From positions 1 to 40,876 of the forward strand of contig CACKBZ010000008.1 of the NCBI GenBank assembly GCA_902598525.1: a stretch of 40,876 nucleotides of DNA. Reading direction: 5' to 3'. The translations under genes were made by a program, and so were the position numbers. Numbering within the stretch: position 1 is the first letter of the stretch; every line of letters starts with the position of its first letter. This document shows, piece by piece, positions 32,571 to 40,376 of the stretch. Under the pieces are notes generated by a model. The model did not search any database, was not told the origin of the DNA, and saw nothing but the letters and a program-made list of their open reading frames with translations. This stretch comes from an uncultured Bacteroidota bacterium (lineage in GTDB: Bacteria > Bacteroidota > Bacteroidia > Flavobacteriales > Flavobacteriaceae).

Positions 32571-33299
32571 ATGCAAGCAAAATTTATACTATTTTTTTTA
32601 GTAACATCTATTGGATTCTCTCAAAATACAGAGTGGACCTATCTTTTTGATGGTAAGACTTTTGATGGATGGCATCAATATAATAAGGCTAAAATGAGTG
32701 ATGCATGGTACATTGAAAATGGGGAGATGGTCCTAAGATCGAACAACGATAATGAGAGCCTAGGAAATGATATTGTTACTGATAAGTCCTTTACAAACTT
32801 TGAATTATCATTAGAGTGGAAAATTCCAAAAGGAGGTAATAGCGGGATTTTTTTTAAAGTTAACGAGATTCCGGAGGTTGATGCACCATGGAAAACAGGT
32901 CCTGAAATTCAAGTTTTAGATAATGAAAATTTTTGTTGTCCAAATACTGAGTATCACCTAGCACCTGCACTATATGACATGAAGCCTATTGAAAAAATTA
33001 AGTATAATCCTTATGGAGAATGGAATCATCTAATTCTAAAAGTTGATCACAATAATAATGAAGGCTCAATAACTTTTAATGGAGAATTTGTATACTCATT
33101 CCCCTTATACGGACCAGAATGGGATGAATTGGTTACAAGATCAAAATTTAGTGCTGATGAGTACTACAAGGGTTTAGTACCTGATCATCCATACTTCACT
33201 TATGCTCCTTTTTTTGGAAAATTTAAAACTGGAAAAATTGGGCTTCAAGATCATGGTTGGGATGTTAGGTATAGAAATATAAAAATTAGAGAACTTTAA
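32571..33299 (+). CDS. DUF1080 (3-keto-disaccharide hydrolase family) protein, second copy
   Basis: 242 residues with a cleavable signal (MQAKFILFFLVTSIGFSQ). Blocks WTYLFDGKTFDGWHQYN, NFELSLEWKIPKGGNSGIFF, GPEIQVLDNE and KTGKIGLQDHGWDVRYRNI are the full DUF1080 set, including the conserved DNE and the late DHG. It is followed 2 bases later by an SGNH hydrolase, suggesting joint action on a modified sugar. Confidence 0.92.
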   Translation: MQAKFILFFLVTSIGFSQNTEWTYLFDGKTFDGWHQYNKAKMSDAWYIENGEMVLRSNNDNESLGNDIVTDKSFTNFELSLEWKIPKGGNSGIFFKVNEIPEVDAPWKTGPEIQVLDNENFCCPNTEYHLAPALYDMKPIEKIKYNPYGEWNHLILKVDHNNNEGSITFNGEFVYSFPLYGPEWDELVTRSKFSADEYYKGLVPDHPYFTYAPFFGKFKTGKIGLQDHGWDVRYRNIKIREL

Positions 33300-33301
33300 T
33301 T

Positions 33302-33997
33302 GTGAGAAAAATTTTATTTTTAGCTTGTTTGTTTTTAACTCTTAGTTGTAATAATATGGGTCCAAAAAAAACTAAAGTTATTTTTTTAGGTGATTCAATA
33401 ACTCAACAAGGAGCAGACCTTGATATAGGCTTCATTAGTTTATTAAAAAATAATTTAAACCAATCAGACTTTGAATTAGTTGGAAAAGGTATAAGCGGGA
33501 ATAAAATTTCAGATCTTCTAGTTAGGTATGAAACAGATGTCCTTGATTTAAATCCTGACTTAGTATTTATATATATAGGAATAAATGATGTATGGCATAA
33601 GTATGATTTTGGAACTGGATCTGATATAGATATTTATGAGAAAGGATTAAGGGAAATTATATCGGATATAAGTTCATCGGGATCTAGAATAGTTCTTTGT
33701 ACACCAACAGTAATTGGTGAGAATACGGGAGATTTTGAACTTGGTAATAAATTTAAAGATGTTGAAACAATGGATAATATGAATAGAGATCTTGATTTAT
33801 TTTCTGAAGTTGTAGAAAAGCTTTCAAATGAATATTCAACTGAATTTCTTGATCTTAGGAAGATTTTTATGGATTATATTTCTGTAAATAATCCAAATAA
33901 TAATTCATCAGGAGTTTTAACTTATGATGGTGTACATCTCAATGAACAAGGCAATAAAATAATTGCAAATGAGATGATAAAATTTATTCAGAAGTAA
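33302..33997 (+). CDS. SGNH/GDSL hydrolase lipoprotein
   Basis: 231 residues from a GTG codon 2 bases after the previous stop, giving a lipoprotein signal (RKILFLACLFLTLSC, Cys16). Blocks: GDSIT (S32), GKGISGNK (G), GIND (N95) and DGVHLNEQG (D209, H212), the complete SGNH set. It is likely a surface acetyl-esterase-type enzyme in one operon with DUF1080. Confidence 0.9.
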   Translation: MRKILFLACLFLTLSCNNMGPKKTKVIFLGDSITQQGADLDIGFISLLKNNLNQSDFELVGKGISGNKISDLLVRYETDVLDLNPDLVFIYIGINDVWHKYDFGTGSDIDIYEKGLREIISDISSSGSRIVLCTPTVIGENTGDFELGNKFKDVETMDNMNRDLDLFSEVVEKLSNEYSTEFLDLRKIFMDYISVNNPNNNSSGVLTYDGVHLNEQGNKIIANEMIKFIQK

Positions 33998-34021
33998 ATC
34001 TTTAATTCTAGTTTAACTTGA

Positions 34022-34474
34022 TTATCTGTATGAAATTAGCTGGATATTTTTTGGCAGATAAAGGGGGTGCTTAGGTGAACCATTTAAATTTTTGCCAAAA
34101 CATTTTGGGTTGGAGACTAAGTCTTTTAAAAATTCTGGTTCATATGCATTATTTCCCCATGCATATACTATTTCCTCAACTTGATTTATCAATTTTAAAA
34201 GTTCAACTAGATTTCTATCTGAAATTCCATCAGATTTATCAACTTCTTTTGGATTAGGTGAAATTGTAGAATAAATATTTCCTACTAAGAATCCTCCATA
34301 ATTGAATTTTTTGGAAAAGTTAATTAGTCGCCTTATTGTTGGATCATCATTATTATCATCAGCTAAAGACGGATTAAGCATTATATAAAGAATTTTGTTT
34401 TTCGATTTATCCCACTCTCTTTTTAATGAATACCTTTCTTTTTTATCAATGCTAATTTTGGCTTCACGGATCAT
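34022..34474 (-). CDS. DUF1643 protein
   Basis: 150 residues. Family signatures are YSLKREWD near the N-terminus, LYIMLNPSLADDNNDDPTIR and 'GGFLVGNIYSTISPNP', plus WGNNA and HPLYLP in the C-terminal half. The fold is unrelated to named enzymes and its function is unknown. The start codon overlaps the stop of the reductase gene (base 34474 is shared), showing an operon. Confidence 0.88.
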   Translation of the reverse strand: MIREAKISIDKKERYSLKREWDKSKNKILYIMLNPSLADDNNDDPTIRRLINFSKKFNYGGFLVGNIYSTISPNPKEVDKSDGISDRNLVELLKLINQVEEIVYAWGNNAYEPEFLKDLVSNPKCFGKNLNGSPKHPLYLPKNIQLISYR

Positions 34475-35046
34475 TATCTACAATCTCTTATTAAATCTCT
34501 TTCGACTACTCTAAGATATTTAAGTCTTTTCTTTTCTGATACGAATGGAACTGACCAAAATTGTTTAGTGTTACTCCAATTACCTCCCCATCCAAATACA
34601 AAAGTGAATACACCAAGTACTAGTCTAAGTTTAACTGAGTTTAAATATATTGTTTTTACTGGTAGGGAAGGAGCGCCATGAGTTAGATAACATCTTATTT
34701 TTTTCTTTTTTAAAAAAGATCTCGGATATGCATATGTTTTAGTTATATTAACAAACTCATATGCAAATCCAGGAGTAAATACTTCATCAAAAAATGTTTC
34801 CATTTTTGGTGTAAGTCTAAACCACCAAACTGGAGAGATGAAATAAATTCTATCAGACCATGTAACAAGTTTTTTATAATTATTAATTAAATCTTTTTTG
34901 TCCCTATGAAGCTTATCTTTGTAAAGATCAATTGTCTTTATTTCTTGATTAGGGTGATCGTTTAAAATTTTTTTTATTTTACCAAAGATTCCGTTATGAC
35001 AAAATGAGTTTTGATCTGGGTGACCAATAATAACTAAATTTTTCAA
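34474..35046 (-). CDS. flavodoxin-like NAD(P)H oxidoreductase (KefF/MdaB-like)
   Basis: 190 residues, beginning at a TTG codon: (M)KNLVIIGHPDQNSFCHNG, the usual opening of the flavodoxin-like quinone reductases. The FMN region SPVWWFRLTPKMETFFDEVF and the loop THGAPSLPV are clear. It probably binds FMN and reduces quinones or thiol-reactive electrophiles with NAD(P)H. A TTG start is uncommon and may lower translation. It is back-to-back with ypdA, and their promoters touch. Confidence 0.85.
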   Translation of the reverse strand: MKNLVIIGHPDQNSFCHNGIFGKIKKILNDHPNQEIKTIDLYKDKLHRDKKDLINNYKKLVTWSDRIYFISPVWWFRLTPKMETFFDEVFTPGFAYEFVNITKTYAYPRSFLKKKKIRCYLTHGAPSLPVKTIYLNSVKLRLVLGVFTFVFGWGGNWSNTKQFWSVPFVSEKKRLKYLRVVERDLIRDCR

Positions 35047-35069
35047 TGTTATAAGTTAAAATTAGTAAA

Positions 35070-35077
35070 CAAAATTA
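35070..35077 (-). promoter_or_regulatory. -7 promoter element of the reductase-DUF1643 operon
   Basis: TAATTTTG on the minus strand, 24 bases before the TTG start; only two bases separate it from the divergent ypdA -7 element. Confidence 0.5.
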
Positions 35078-35079
35078 AA

Positions 35080-35087
35080 TAAATTTG
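35080..35087 (+). promoter_or_regulatory. -7 promoter element of ypdA
   Basis: TAAATTTG, perfect, 15 bases before the ATG. Together with the divergent element it forms CAAAATTAAATAAATTTG, a near-palindrome that both genes share. Confidence 0.5.
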
Positions 35088-35101
35088 ACAATACTTTTAT
35101 T

Positions 35102-36067
35102 ATGAAAGACTTATTAATTATAGGAGCTGGACCAATTGGACTTGCATGTGGTATTGAGGCAAAAAAAAATGATTTAGATTATTTAATAATTGACAAGGGG
35201 ATGCTGGTTAACTCAATATTTAACTATCCTGTTAATACAACCTTTTTTTCTACCTCAGACAAACTCGAAATTGGAGATATCCCATTTATCTCCCATAACG
35301 TTAAACCAACAAGAACTGAAGCATTAGAGTATTACAGGAGAGTTTGTGACTCCTGGAGCTTGAATCTTGATCTCTATAATGAAGTTTTGGATATAAAAAA
35401 TAAAAAATCATATTTTGAGTTAAACACTCAAAATGGAATAATCAAATCGAAAAGAATTGTAATATGTACTGGATTTTATGATATACCATATTTATTAAAT
35501 ATCCCTGGAGAAGAACTTGATAAAGTCTTGCATTACTATAATGAATCCCATCCTTATTATAAAATGAATATTGCAATAGTTGGAGCAGGAAATTCAGCGG
35601 TTGATGTTGCTTTAGATACATATAGAAAAGGAGCTAAAAGTGTTACTATGATTATTCGAGAAAAAGAAATTGGAAAGAATATAAAATATTGGGTAAAGCC
35701 CGATATTATTAATAGAATTGAAAGTGGAGAGATTATAGCACACTATGAATCGGAATTAATTGAAATTAAAGAAAAGACTATAATTATTAAATCATCTAAT
35801 GGTCAAAAGGAAATAGAGAATGACTTTGTTCTAGCTATGACCGGGTATCAACCAAACTATAATATCCTAAAAAAACTAGGAGTTAAAATAAATAATGATG
35901 AATTCAAAACACCAATATTTAATGAAAGAACAATGGAAACGAATGTTGGTGGAGTTTTTATAGCAGGAGTAATTTGTGGTGGGCTAAAAACAAATAAATG
36001 GTTCATTGAAAATTCTCGAGACCACTCTGAAAAAATTATATCTTCAATATTAAAGAATAACTCTTAG
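35102..36067 (+). CDS. ypdA: YpdA-type bacillithiol-disulfide reductase-like flavoprotein
   Basis: 321 residues of the thioredoxin-reductase superfamily. FAD site LLIIGAGPIGLACGIEA (4-20); NADPH site IAIVGAGNSAVDVALD in the middle; C-terminal 'GGVFIAGVICGG'. The CxxC redox pair of thioredoxin reductase is absent, as in YpdA/Bdr, which reduces bacillithiol disulfide. Bacteroidetes are known to hold bacillithiol genes. Partner genes (bshA-C) are not in this window. Convergent with the Rieske oxygenase. Confidence 0.9.
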   Translation: MKDLLIIGAGPIGLACGIEAKKNDLDYLIIDKGMLVNSIFNYPVNTTFFSTSDKLEIGDIPFISHNVKPTRTEALEYYRRVCDSWSLNLDLYNEVLDIKNKKSYFELNTQNGIIKSKRIVICTGFYDIPYLLNIPGEELDKVLHYYNESHPYYKMNIAIVGAGNSAVDVALDTYRKGAKSVTMIIREKEIGKNIKYWVKPDIINRIESGEIIAHYESELIEIKEKTIIIKSSNGQKEIENDFVLAMTGYQPNYNILKKLGVKINNDEFKTPIFNERTMETNVGGVFIAGVICGGLKTNKWFIENSRDHSEKIISSILKNNS

Positions 36068-36073
36068 AATAAC

Positions 36074-37165
36074 CTATTTACTGAGAGAGTCTGAAATTAA
36101 CTTATGGAAATGATGAATAGTTACTTCTTTTGTTGGTGAAAATCTTCCAGTATTATAATATCTTGACTCCAATCCTTTACTAACTTGCTCTACAACATAT
36201 TCATCTTCTCTCTCAACTTTATCAATTAACCCACCTGCACCTGAGTCATATTTAGTTTCATCTAACATAAATTGAATGAAGGATACCTTTGTTCTATTTA
36301 TTTCCAAAGGAGTTACTACATTAATAGATAGTCCCCAGGGGTAAAAATTAAGCATGATATTAGGATATATCCAATAATAATAAGCACTTATTTTATTACC
36401 ATAATCGGGATGATCCTCATTTATTTTAAAAAACTCCTCACCATCTGAAGCATATCCAATTTGAAGATTATAATTTTCATAAATTTCCATACTATATTTG
36501 TCTATATCCAGAACTTTTGTTAAATCTTTATGTACAAATGGAATGTGAAAAGGATCAAGATAATTTTCACAATAAATTGCCCAATTGGCATTTACTAGAT
36601 GATCGACTGAAAGATCAGGTCTTTCAACTAATGAGTCAAATTTAAAAAAAGACATTCGATTTGAAATTTCATTGAAAATGGGTTGTATCTCAAATCCTGG
36701 TTCTAAACTTGTAAATAAAAAGGGGCCAATGTTGGATACTTTAAAAGATTTAAGATTTTCACAATCTCTAGGGAAATTTTTTGTTTCTTCAAAATCTGGC
36801 ATAGACTTAAATACTCCTTCAAGATTAAATTTTCTACCATGATAACCACATCTAATACTTTTTGCCTCACATGGATTATCAATTATAATATTTGCTCTAT
36901 GAGTACATACATTAGATAGGCATCTTAAATTTTCATTACCATCTCTAACTAATAGAAGAGGTTCGTTAATGTAGTTATCTAAAAAATTAAAAGGGTAAAG
37001 ATTAATATTTACAGGCAGGATGTTTTTGTGACCAATAAACTGCCATGATTTAACAAAAATTTTTTCTTTTACCTCCTCATAGATGCCTTTATCTTTATAG
37101 AACCTTTTAGGTAGAGTTTCAGCCTCTCTTATATCATTATTTACATGAAACTTTTTGAAATCCAT
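36074..37165 (-). CDS. Rieske non-heme iron oxygenase, alpha subunit (GbcA/CMO-like)
   Basis: 363 residues. The Rieske cluster ligands are C87xH89 and C106xxH109 (CTH, CGYH). The mononuclear iron site is 'NYLDPFHIPFVH', with H207 and H212. The domain order and length fit the ring-hydroxylating group that includes choline monooxygenase and glycine-betaine demethylase, acting on small quaternary amines or aromatics. A separate reductase is not adjacent; electrons could come from elsewhere. Divergent from the Rieske lipoprotein operon. Confidence 0.9.
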   Translation of the reverse strand: MDFKKFHVNNDIREAETLPKRFYKDKGIYEEVKEKIFVKSWQFIGHKNILPVNINLYPFNFLDNYINEPLLLVRDGNENLRCLSNVCTHRANIIIDNPCEAKSIRCGYHGRKFNLEGVFKSMPDFEETKNFPRDCENLKSFKVSNIGPFLFTSLEPGFEIQPIFNEISNRMSFFKFDSLVERPDLSVDHLVNANWAIYCENYLDPFHIPFVHKDLTKVLDIDKYSMEIYENYNLQIGYASDGEEFFKINEDHPDYGNKISAYYYWIYPNIMLNFYPWGLSINVVTPLEINRTKVSFIQFMLDETKYDSGAGGLIDKVEREDEYVVEQVSKGLESRYYNTGRFSPTKEVTIHHFHKLISDSLSK

Positions 37166-37194
37166 AATATGTTTATAGTTAAAAGAATATTAAA

Positions 37195-37231
37195 AATAAT
37201 CATATTTCTATTTAAATTAAATAATCATATT
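37195..37231. repeat. two direct repeats in a divergent promoter region
   Basis: AATAATCATATT occurs at 37195-37206 and exactly again at 37220-37231, 25 bases apart, in the 86-base region between the Rieske oxygenase and the Rieske lipoprotein. It could be a tandem operator. Confidence 0.4.
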
Positions 37232-37251
37232 AGTTTAGTCAAAATTTAATT

Positions 37252-37782
37252 ATGGAAAGAAGAAAATTTTTACAAAATACATGTCCGACTGTCACTTTTG
37301 CCTTTTTTGGGCTTTCATACATTCAGGCATGCTCAAAGTCTGATGATGGGGGTTCTTATAGTTCTAATTCTAGTTCTAACACTTCAACTTCACAGACATA
37401 CGGAAATAGTTCTCAAGGAGGAACCCCACAGACTGATAACGGTATAGTTGTTAGTGGTAATTCTGTTACATTAGATCTAACAAATTCAACTTTTAATTCT
37501 TTAATTAATCCAGGAGACTTTGTAAATTTAACATCAATTGGCATGTTGGTTTTAAAAATTTCTAATTCTGAATTCAGAGCATTTGATAATTGTTGTCCTC
37601 ACAATGGGTCACGAGATGCTTGGTCCTACAGTAATGAGCAATTCAAATGTAACACCCACGGTAATAATTTTTCAATTGATGGCAATAATGTTAGAGAGTG
37701 TAATTCTGGTTCAACTTCTGGTGGTCTTAAAAGATATACTGCCTCTCTCTCTGGAGATACTTTAAATGTAACTACATCATAG
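37252..37782 (+). CDS. exported Rieske [2Fe-2S] lipoprotein
   Basis: 176 residues. The N-terminus has a twin-arginine-like signal (ERRKFLQN) and ends in a lipobox (YIQAC, Cys27), so it is probably folded in the cytoplasm with its cluster and then exported. A Ser/Asn/Thr-rich linker (about 28-60) leads to the Rieske domain: C115-P-H117, 15 residues, C133-NT-H136, the standard CxH...CxxH spacing. The neighbour begins immediately after the stop. It should carry electrons outside the cytoplasm. Confidence 0.9.
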   Translation: MERRKFLQNTCPTVTFAFFGLSYIQACSKSDDGGSYSSNSSSNTSTSQTYGNSSQGGTPQTDNGIVVSGNSVTLDLTNSTFNSLINPGDFVNLTSIGMLVLKISNSEFRAFDNCCPHNGSRDAWSYSNEQFKCNTHGNNFSIDGNNVRECNSGSTSGGLKRYTASLSGDTLNVTTS

Positions 37783-38421
37783 GTGAAAAAGAAAAAGAAA
37801 AAATATTTATTTCTTGTATTTTTTCTTGTTATTAATGTATCTAATTCATTCACCCAAGATTTTTTTGATGAGTTTGAGAGTTTAATTGAAATAGAAAAAC
37901 CTGTTTTACTTCCTGAAAAAATGATTTTTACTCAAAGAATTTTATGGGGTGAGAAGGGTTTATTCAGAAAAACTGGTATCTCTAATCTTACTATAGAGAA
38001 TAGAGAAAAGGAACTTATAGTTAGAGAAAAAATGCTTAAAGCACATCAGATCATAGGTTACATAACTTTTGCTGGTATGATTTATCAAGGTATTCTCGGA
38101 GGTAAACTTTATAATGGTGATTATAGTGTATATGATCAACATAAAACCCTTGGCAAAATTGTAACTGCATCTTATTTTACTGGTGCTGGATTATCTCTGT
38201 TTACTCCTCCTCCGCTTGTAAGTAGAGAGAAGGAAGGATTAAATAATATTAGACTACATAAGATTTTAGCAAATGTTCATCTACCAGCGATGATAGTGAC
38301 CAATATCTACTCAGAAAAACAAAATGAAGCAAAAAAGTATCGCGAAATTCATAAAGCCTCTGCATATACTGCAGTTGCAAGTTATACTCTTGCAATGATT
38401 ACAATCATACTTGATTTTTAA
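37783..38421 (+). CDS. four-helix membrane protein, probable b-type cytochrome (b561-like)
   Basis: 212 residues from a GTG codon directly after the Rieske stop. A signal (KKKKKKYLFLVFFLVINVS) is followed by a periplasmic region and four helices (about 86-108, 117-140, 157-177, 188-211). Each helix starts with or carries a histidine: H88, H120, H159 (plus H166) and H190. The pattern of paired histidines matches two-heme cytochrome b561-like proteins; heme binding is inferred, not seen. Its stop overlaps the YceI start by one base. Confidence 0.7.
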   Translation: MKKKKKKYLFLVFFLVINVSNSFTQDFFDEFESLIEIEKPVLLPEKMIFTQRILWGEKGLFRKTGISNLTIENREKELIVREKMLKAHQIIGYITFAGMIYQGILGGKLYNGDYSVYDQHKTLGKIVTASYFTGAGLSLFTPPPLVSREKEGLNNIRLHKILANVHLPAMIVTNIYSEKQNEAKKYREIHKASAYTAVASYTLAMITIILDF

Positions 38422-38945
38422 TGAAAAAATTTACTTTCATATTTATACTTTTTACAAATATTTTATCTTCTCAAGAAATTCTAAGAATTGATAATTCAAC
38501 CTCATCCATTAGTTATTCCGGTAAACATTTTCTTCATAATTGGGATGCAAAAAATGAGAATATATCTGGTCTGATTGAGCTAAAAGAGAATCAAATTTCA
38601 AAAATTGGAATTCTAGCAAAAGTAGCTGATTTTAAAAGTGGTAATTCTAGTCTAGATAGTAATTCCTTTAGAGTTTTAGATGCACTAAAAATTCCAAATA
38701 TAATTTTTAGGTCTACTGATATAGTTGAAACATTAGATATCATTTCAGTTTATGGAACTATTTCATTTCACGGTATTGAAAAAGCTATAAACGTTACTTT
38801 GAACAAATCGAATGATAATGATATTGTTTCGTTAAATGGGAAATTCATTATTAAACTTTCAGACTTCAATGTTAAAAGACCCTCTCTGTTACTTCAAAAA
38901 ATAAATGACGAAATTGAGGTTCAAATCAATTTGATATTCAATTAA
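38421..38945 (+). CDS. YceI-like lipocalin protein
   Basis: 174 residues with a signal (MKKFTFIFILFTNILSSQ). The YceI domain shows SISYSGKHFLHNWDA, SNSFRVLDALKIPNIIFRST and 'YGTISFHGIEKAINV'. YceI proteins are periplasmic and bind long isoprenoid or ubiquinone-like lipids, so in this operon it may hold the quinone or lipid that exchanges electrons with the cytochrome. That role is inference. Overlap TAATG with the upstream gene. Confidence 0.88.
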   Translation: MKKFTFIFILFTNILSSQEILRIDNSTSSISYSGKHFLHNWDAKNENISGLIELKENQISKIGILAKVADFKSGNSSLDSNSFRVLDALKIPNIIFRSTDIVETLDIISVYGTISFHGIEKAINVTLNKSNDNDIVSLNGKFIIKLSDFNVKRPSLLLQKINDEIEVQINLIFN

Positions 38946-38982
38946 TTGTTATATTTAGGTTTAACCTAATATCAATTTAAAA

Positions 38983-39510
38983 ATGAAAAAAATATTTTTA
39001 ACACTAATTATAATTTTTGCAATACTAAGTTGTGAGACTGCAACTGAGCAAGCTAATTCAGATCTTCCTACAGTAATTGATGAAACTGAATTAGTCGCAA
39101 TTGCTGATGCTATGTATGAGGCAATGAACTCTGACGATGTTGAGTCAGTTTTAGATTTTTATGCAGATGAAGCTGCGTGGAGTTTTCCTAATGGAGTAAA
39201 TATAGAGGGTAAAGAAGCTATTGGCGAAATGCTTAGCACTACCACTGCTATTTGGGATATCGCTAGAGCAGAAGGGACAAATTACATTGCACTTAAAGGT
39301 TCAGACACGAATGAAGAGGGTGAAGTTCAAGAGTTTAAAGTTCTTTTAAGTTGGGGTGGTCAAACTTTTTCAAATGAAGACACTTCAATATCAGTTCCAT
39401 ATCATAATGTTCTAGTCTTTTTTGGAGATGACAATAAAATAGGTTGGAATGCTGGTTTTTATGATAGAACTCAGTTTGTTGAAGCCTATGATGAGGATCC
39501 AATAAAATAA
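38983..39510 (+). CDS. NTF2-fold (SnoaL-like) lipoprotein
   Basis: 175 residues. Lipoprotein signal MKKIFLTLIIIFAILSC (Cys17). The NTF2 fold is seen from 'AMYEAMNSDDVESVLDFYAD', WSFPNGVNIEGKEAI and the late 'NAGFYDRTQFVEAY'. It is first of three such genes at this end. A terminator closes its transcript. Confidence 0.8.
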   Translation: MKKIFLTLIIIFAILSCETATEQANSDLPTVIDETELVAIADAMYEAMNSDDVESVLDFYADEAAWSFPNGVNIEGKEAIGEMLSTTTAIWDIARAEGTNYIALKGSDTNEEGEVQEFKVLLSWGGQTFSNEDTSISVPYHNVLVFFGDDNKIGWNAGFYDRTQFVEAYDEDPIK

Positions 39511-39533
39511 TTTTAAATTATTTAAATCTTTTT

Positions 39534-39560
39534 AACCCCTGTTTTAACAGGGGTTTTTTT
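39534..39560 (+). terminator. terminator after the first right-end NTF2 lipoprotein
   Basis: AACCCCTG (39534-39541), six-base loop, CAGGGGTT (39548-39555), then T-run. Confidence 0.9.
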
Positions 39561-39588
39561 ATTTTTGATTATAACAAAATTTTTTAAA

Positions 39589-40122
39589 ATGAAAAAGATA
39601 TCTATTTTACTTATGATTTTATTTATTTCATGTGAAGCTCCTTTAAATGGGATCAGCGAAGATGATATAAATACTTTTGAAACAAATGTAGCAACTCTTA
39701 AAAATGACTTTATTAAAGGTTATGAAGAGGGTGACTATGATAAAGTGGTTTCAATTTTTGCTGATTCAATTCAGTGGTACGGACCAGGTATTAATTCTGA
39801 AATGTTAAAGGGTATAGACATACTAAAAGAGAATGTGACCTTTTGGATGGAAAACTTTGAAGATATATCATTTACAGAAGGTGGTGGATTACCTGGAACA
39901 GACATAGGTTTTTGGGGAGGGAATGTTTATCCAACCGATCAGGCAATGTCTGGCCCTAATAATGTAAGAATGTATGGAACTTGGAATGTAACAAATTCTA
40001 ATACAGGAAAAGCTGTAAGTTTCAAACATTATCTTGTATGGAACTTTAATGAAGATGGAAAGGTTCACACAGTCACTGAATATGCTGATGTAGGAGGTTT
40101 GCTAAGTACATTTGATCAATAA
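39589..40122 (+). CDS. NTF2-fold (SnoaL-like) lipoprotein
   Basis: 177 residues from ATG 39589 (the longer frame would start at a TTG, 39565, inside the previous terminator's T-run). Signal MKKISILLMILFISC (Cys15). Then a helix 'NDFIKGYEEGDYDKVVSIFA' and the cone-shaped sheet (MYGTWNVTN, FKHYLVWNFN). The pocket would hold an unknown small ligand. Confidence 0.8.
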   Translation: MKKISILLMILFISCEAPLNGISEDDINTFETNVATLKNDFIKGYEEGDYDKVVSIFADSIQWYGPGINSEMLKGIDILKENVTFWMENFEDISFTEGGGLPGTDIGFWGGNVYPTDQAMSGPNNVRMYGTWNVTNSNTGKAVSFKHYLVWNFNEDGKVHTVTEYADVGGLLSTFDQ

Positions 40123-40225
40123 TTGTTAATAATTATTAATAACCACAAATGCTTAATTTAAAAAAATCTTAATAGATTTACTTGTTTGCTTCGGCGAACT
40201 TAAATTGGTTTATGGTTAATTAAAA

Positions 40226-40255
40226 ACCCTCAAGATCTCTCTTGAGGGTTTTTTT
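40226..40255 (+). terminator. terminator after the second right-end NTF2 lipoprotein
   Basis: ACCCTCAAGA (40226-40235), loop TCTC, TCTTGAGGGT (40240-40249), then T-run. The A/T flanks make it usable on both strands, also for the convergent gene ending at 40377. Confidence 0.9.
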
Positions 40256-40376
40256 ATTTTGTCAAATAATGACACGTCTAAGACTATTAACCAATTATTT
40301 AGACAACTTCAATGTATTAATTAATTAAAATCATTATCAATTCTTTACATAAAAATTATCTACATATTTTCAACAA

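Noticed and set aside
35102-36067. Thioredoxin reductase
   Set aside because: The CxxC pair is missing; sequence blocks fit the YpdA type instead.
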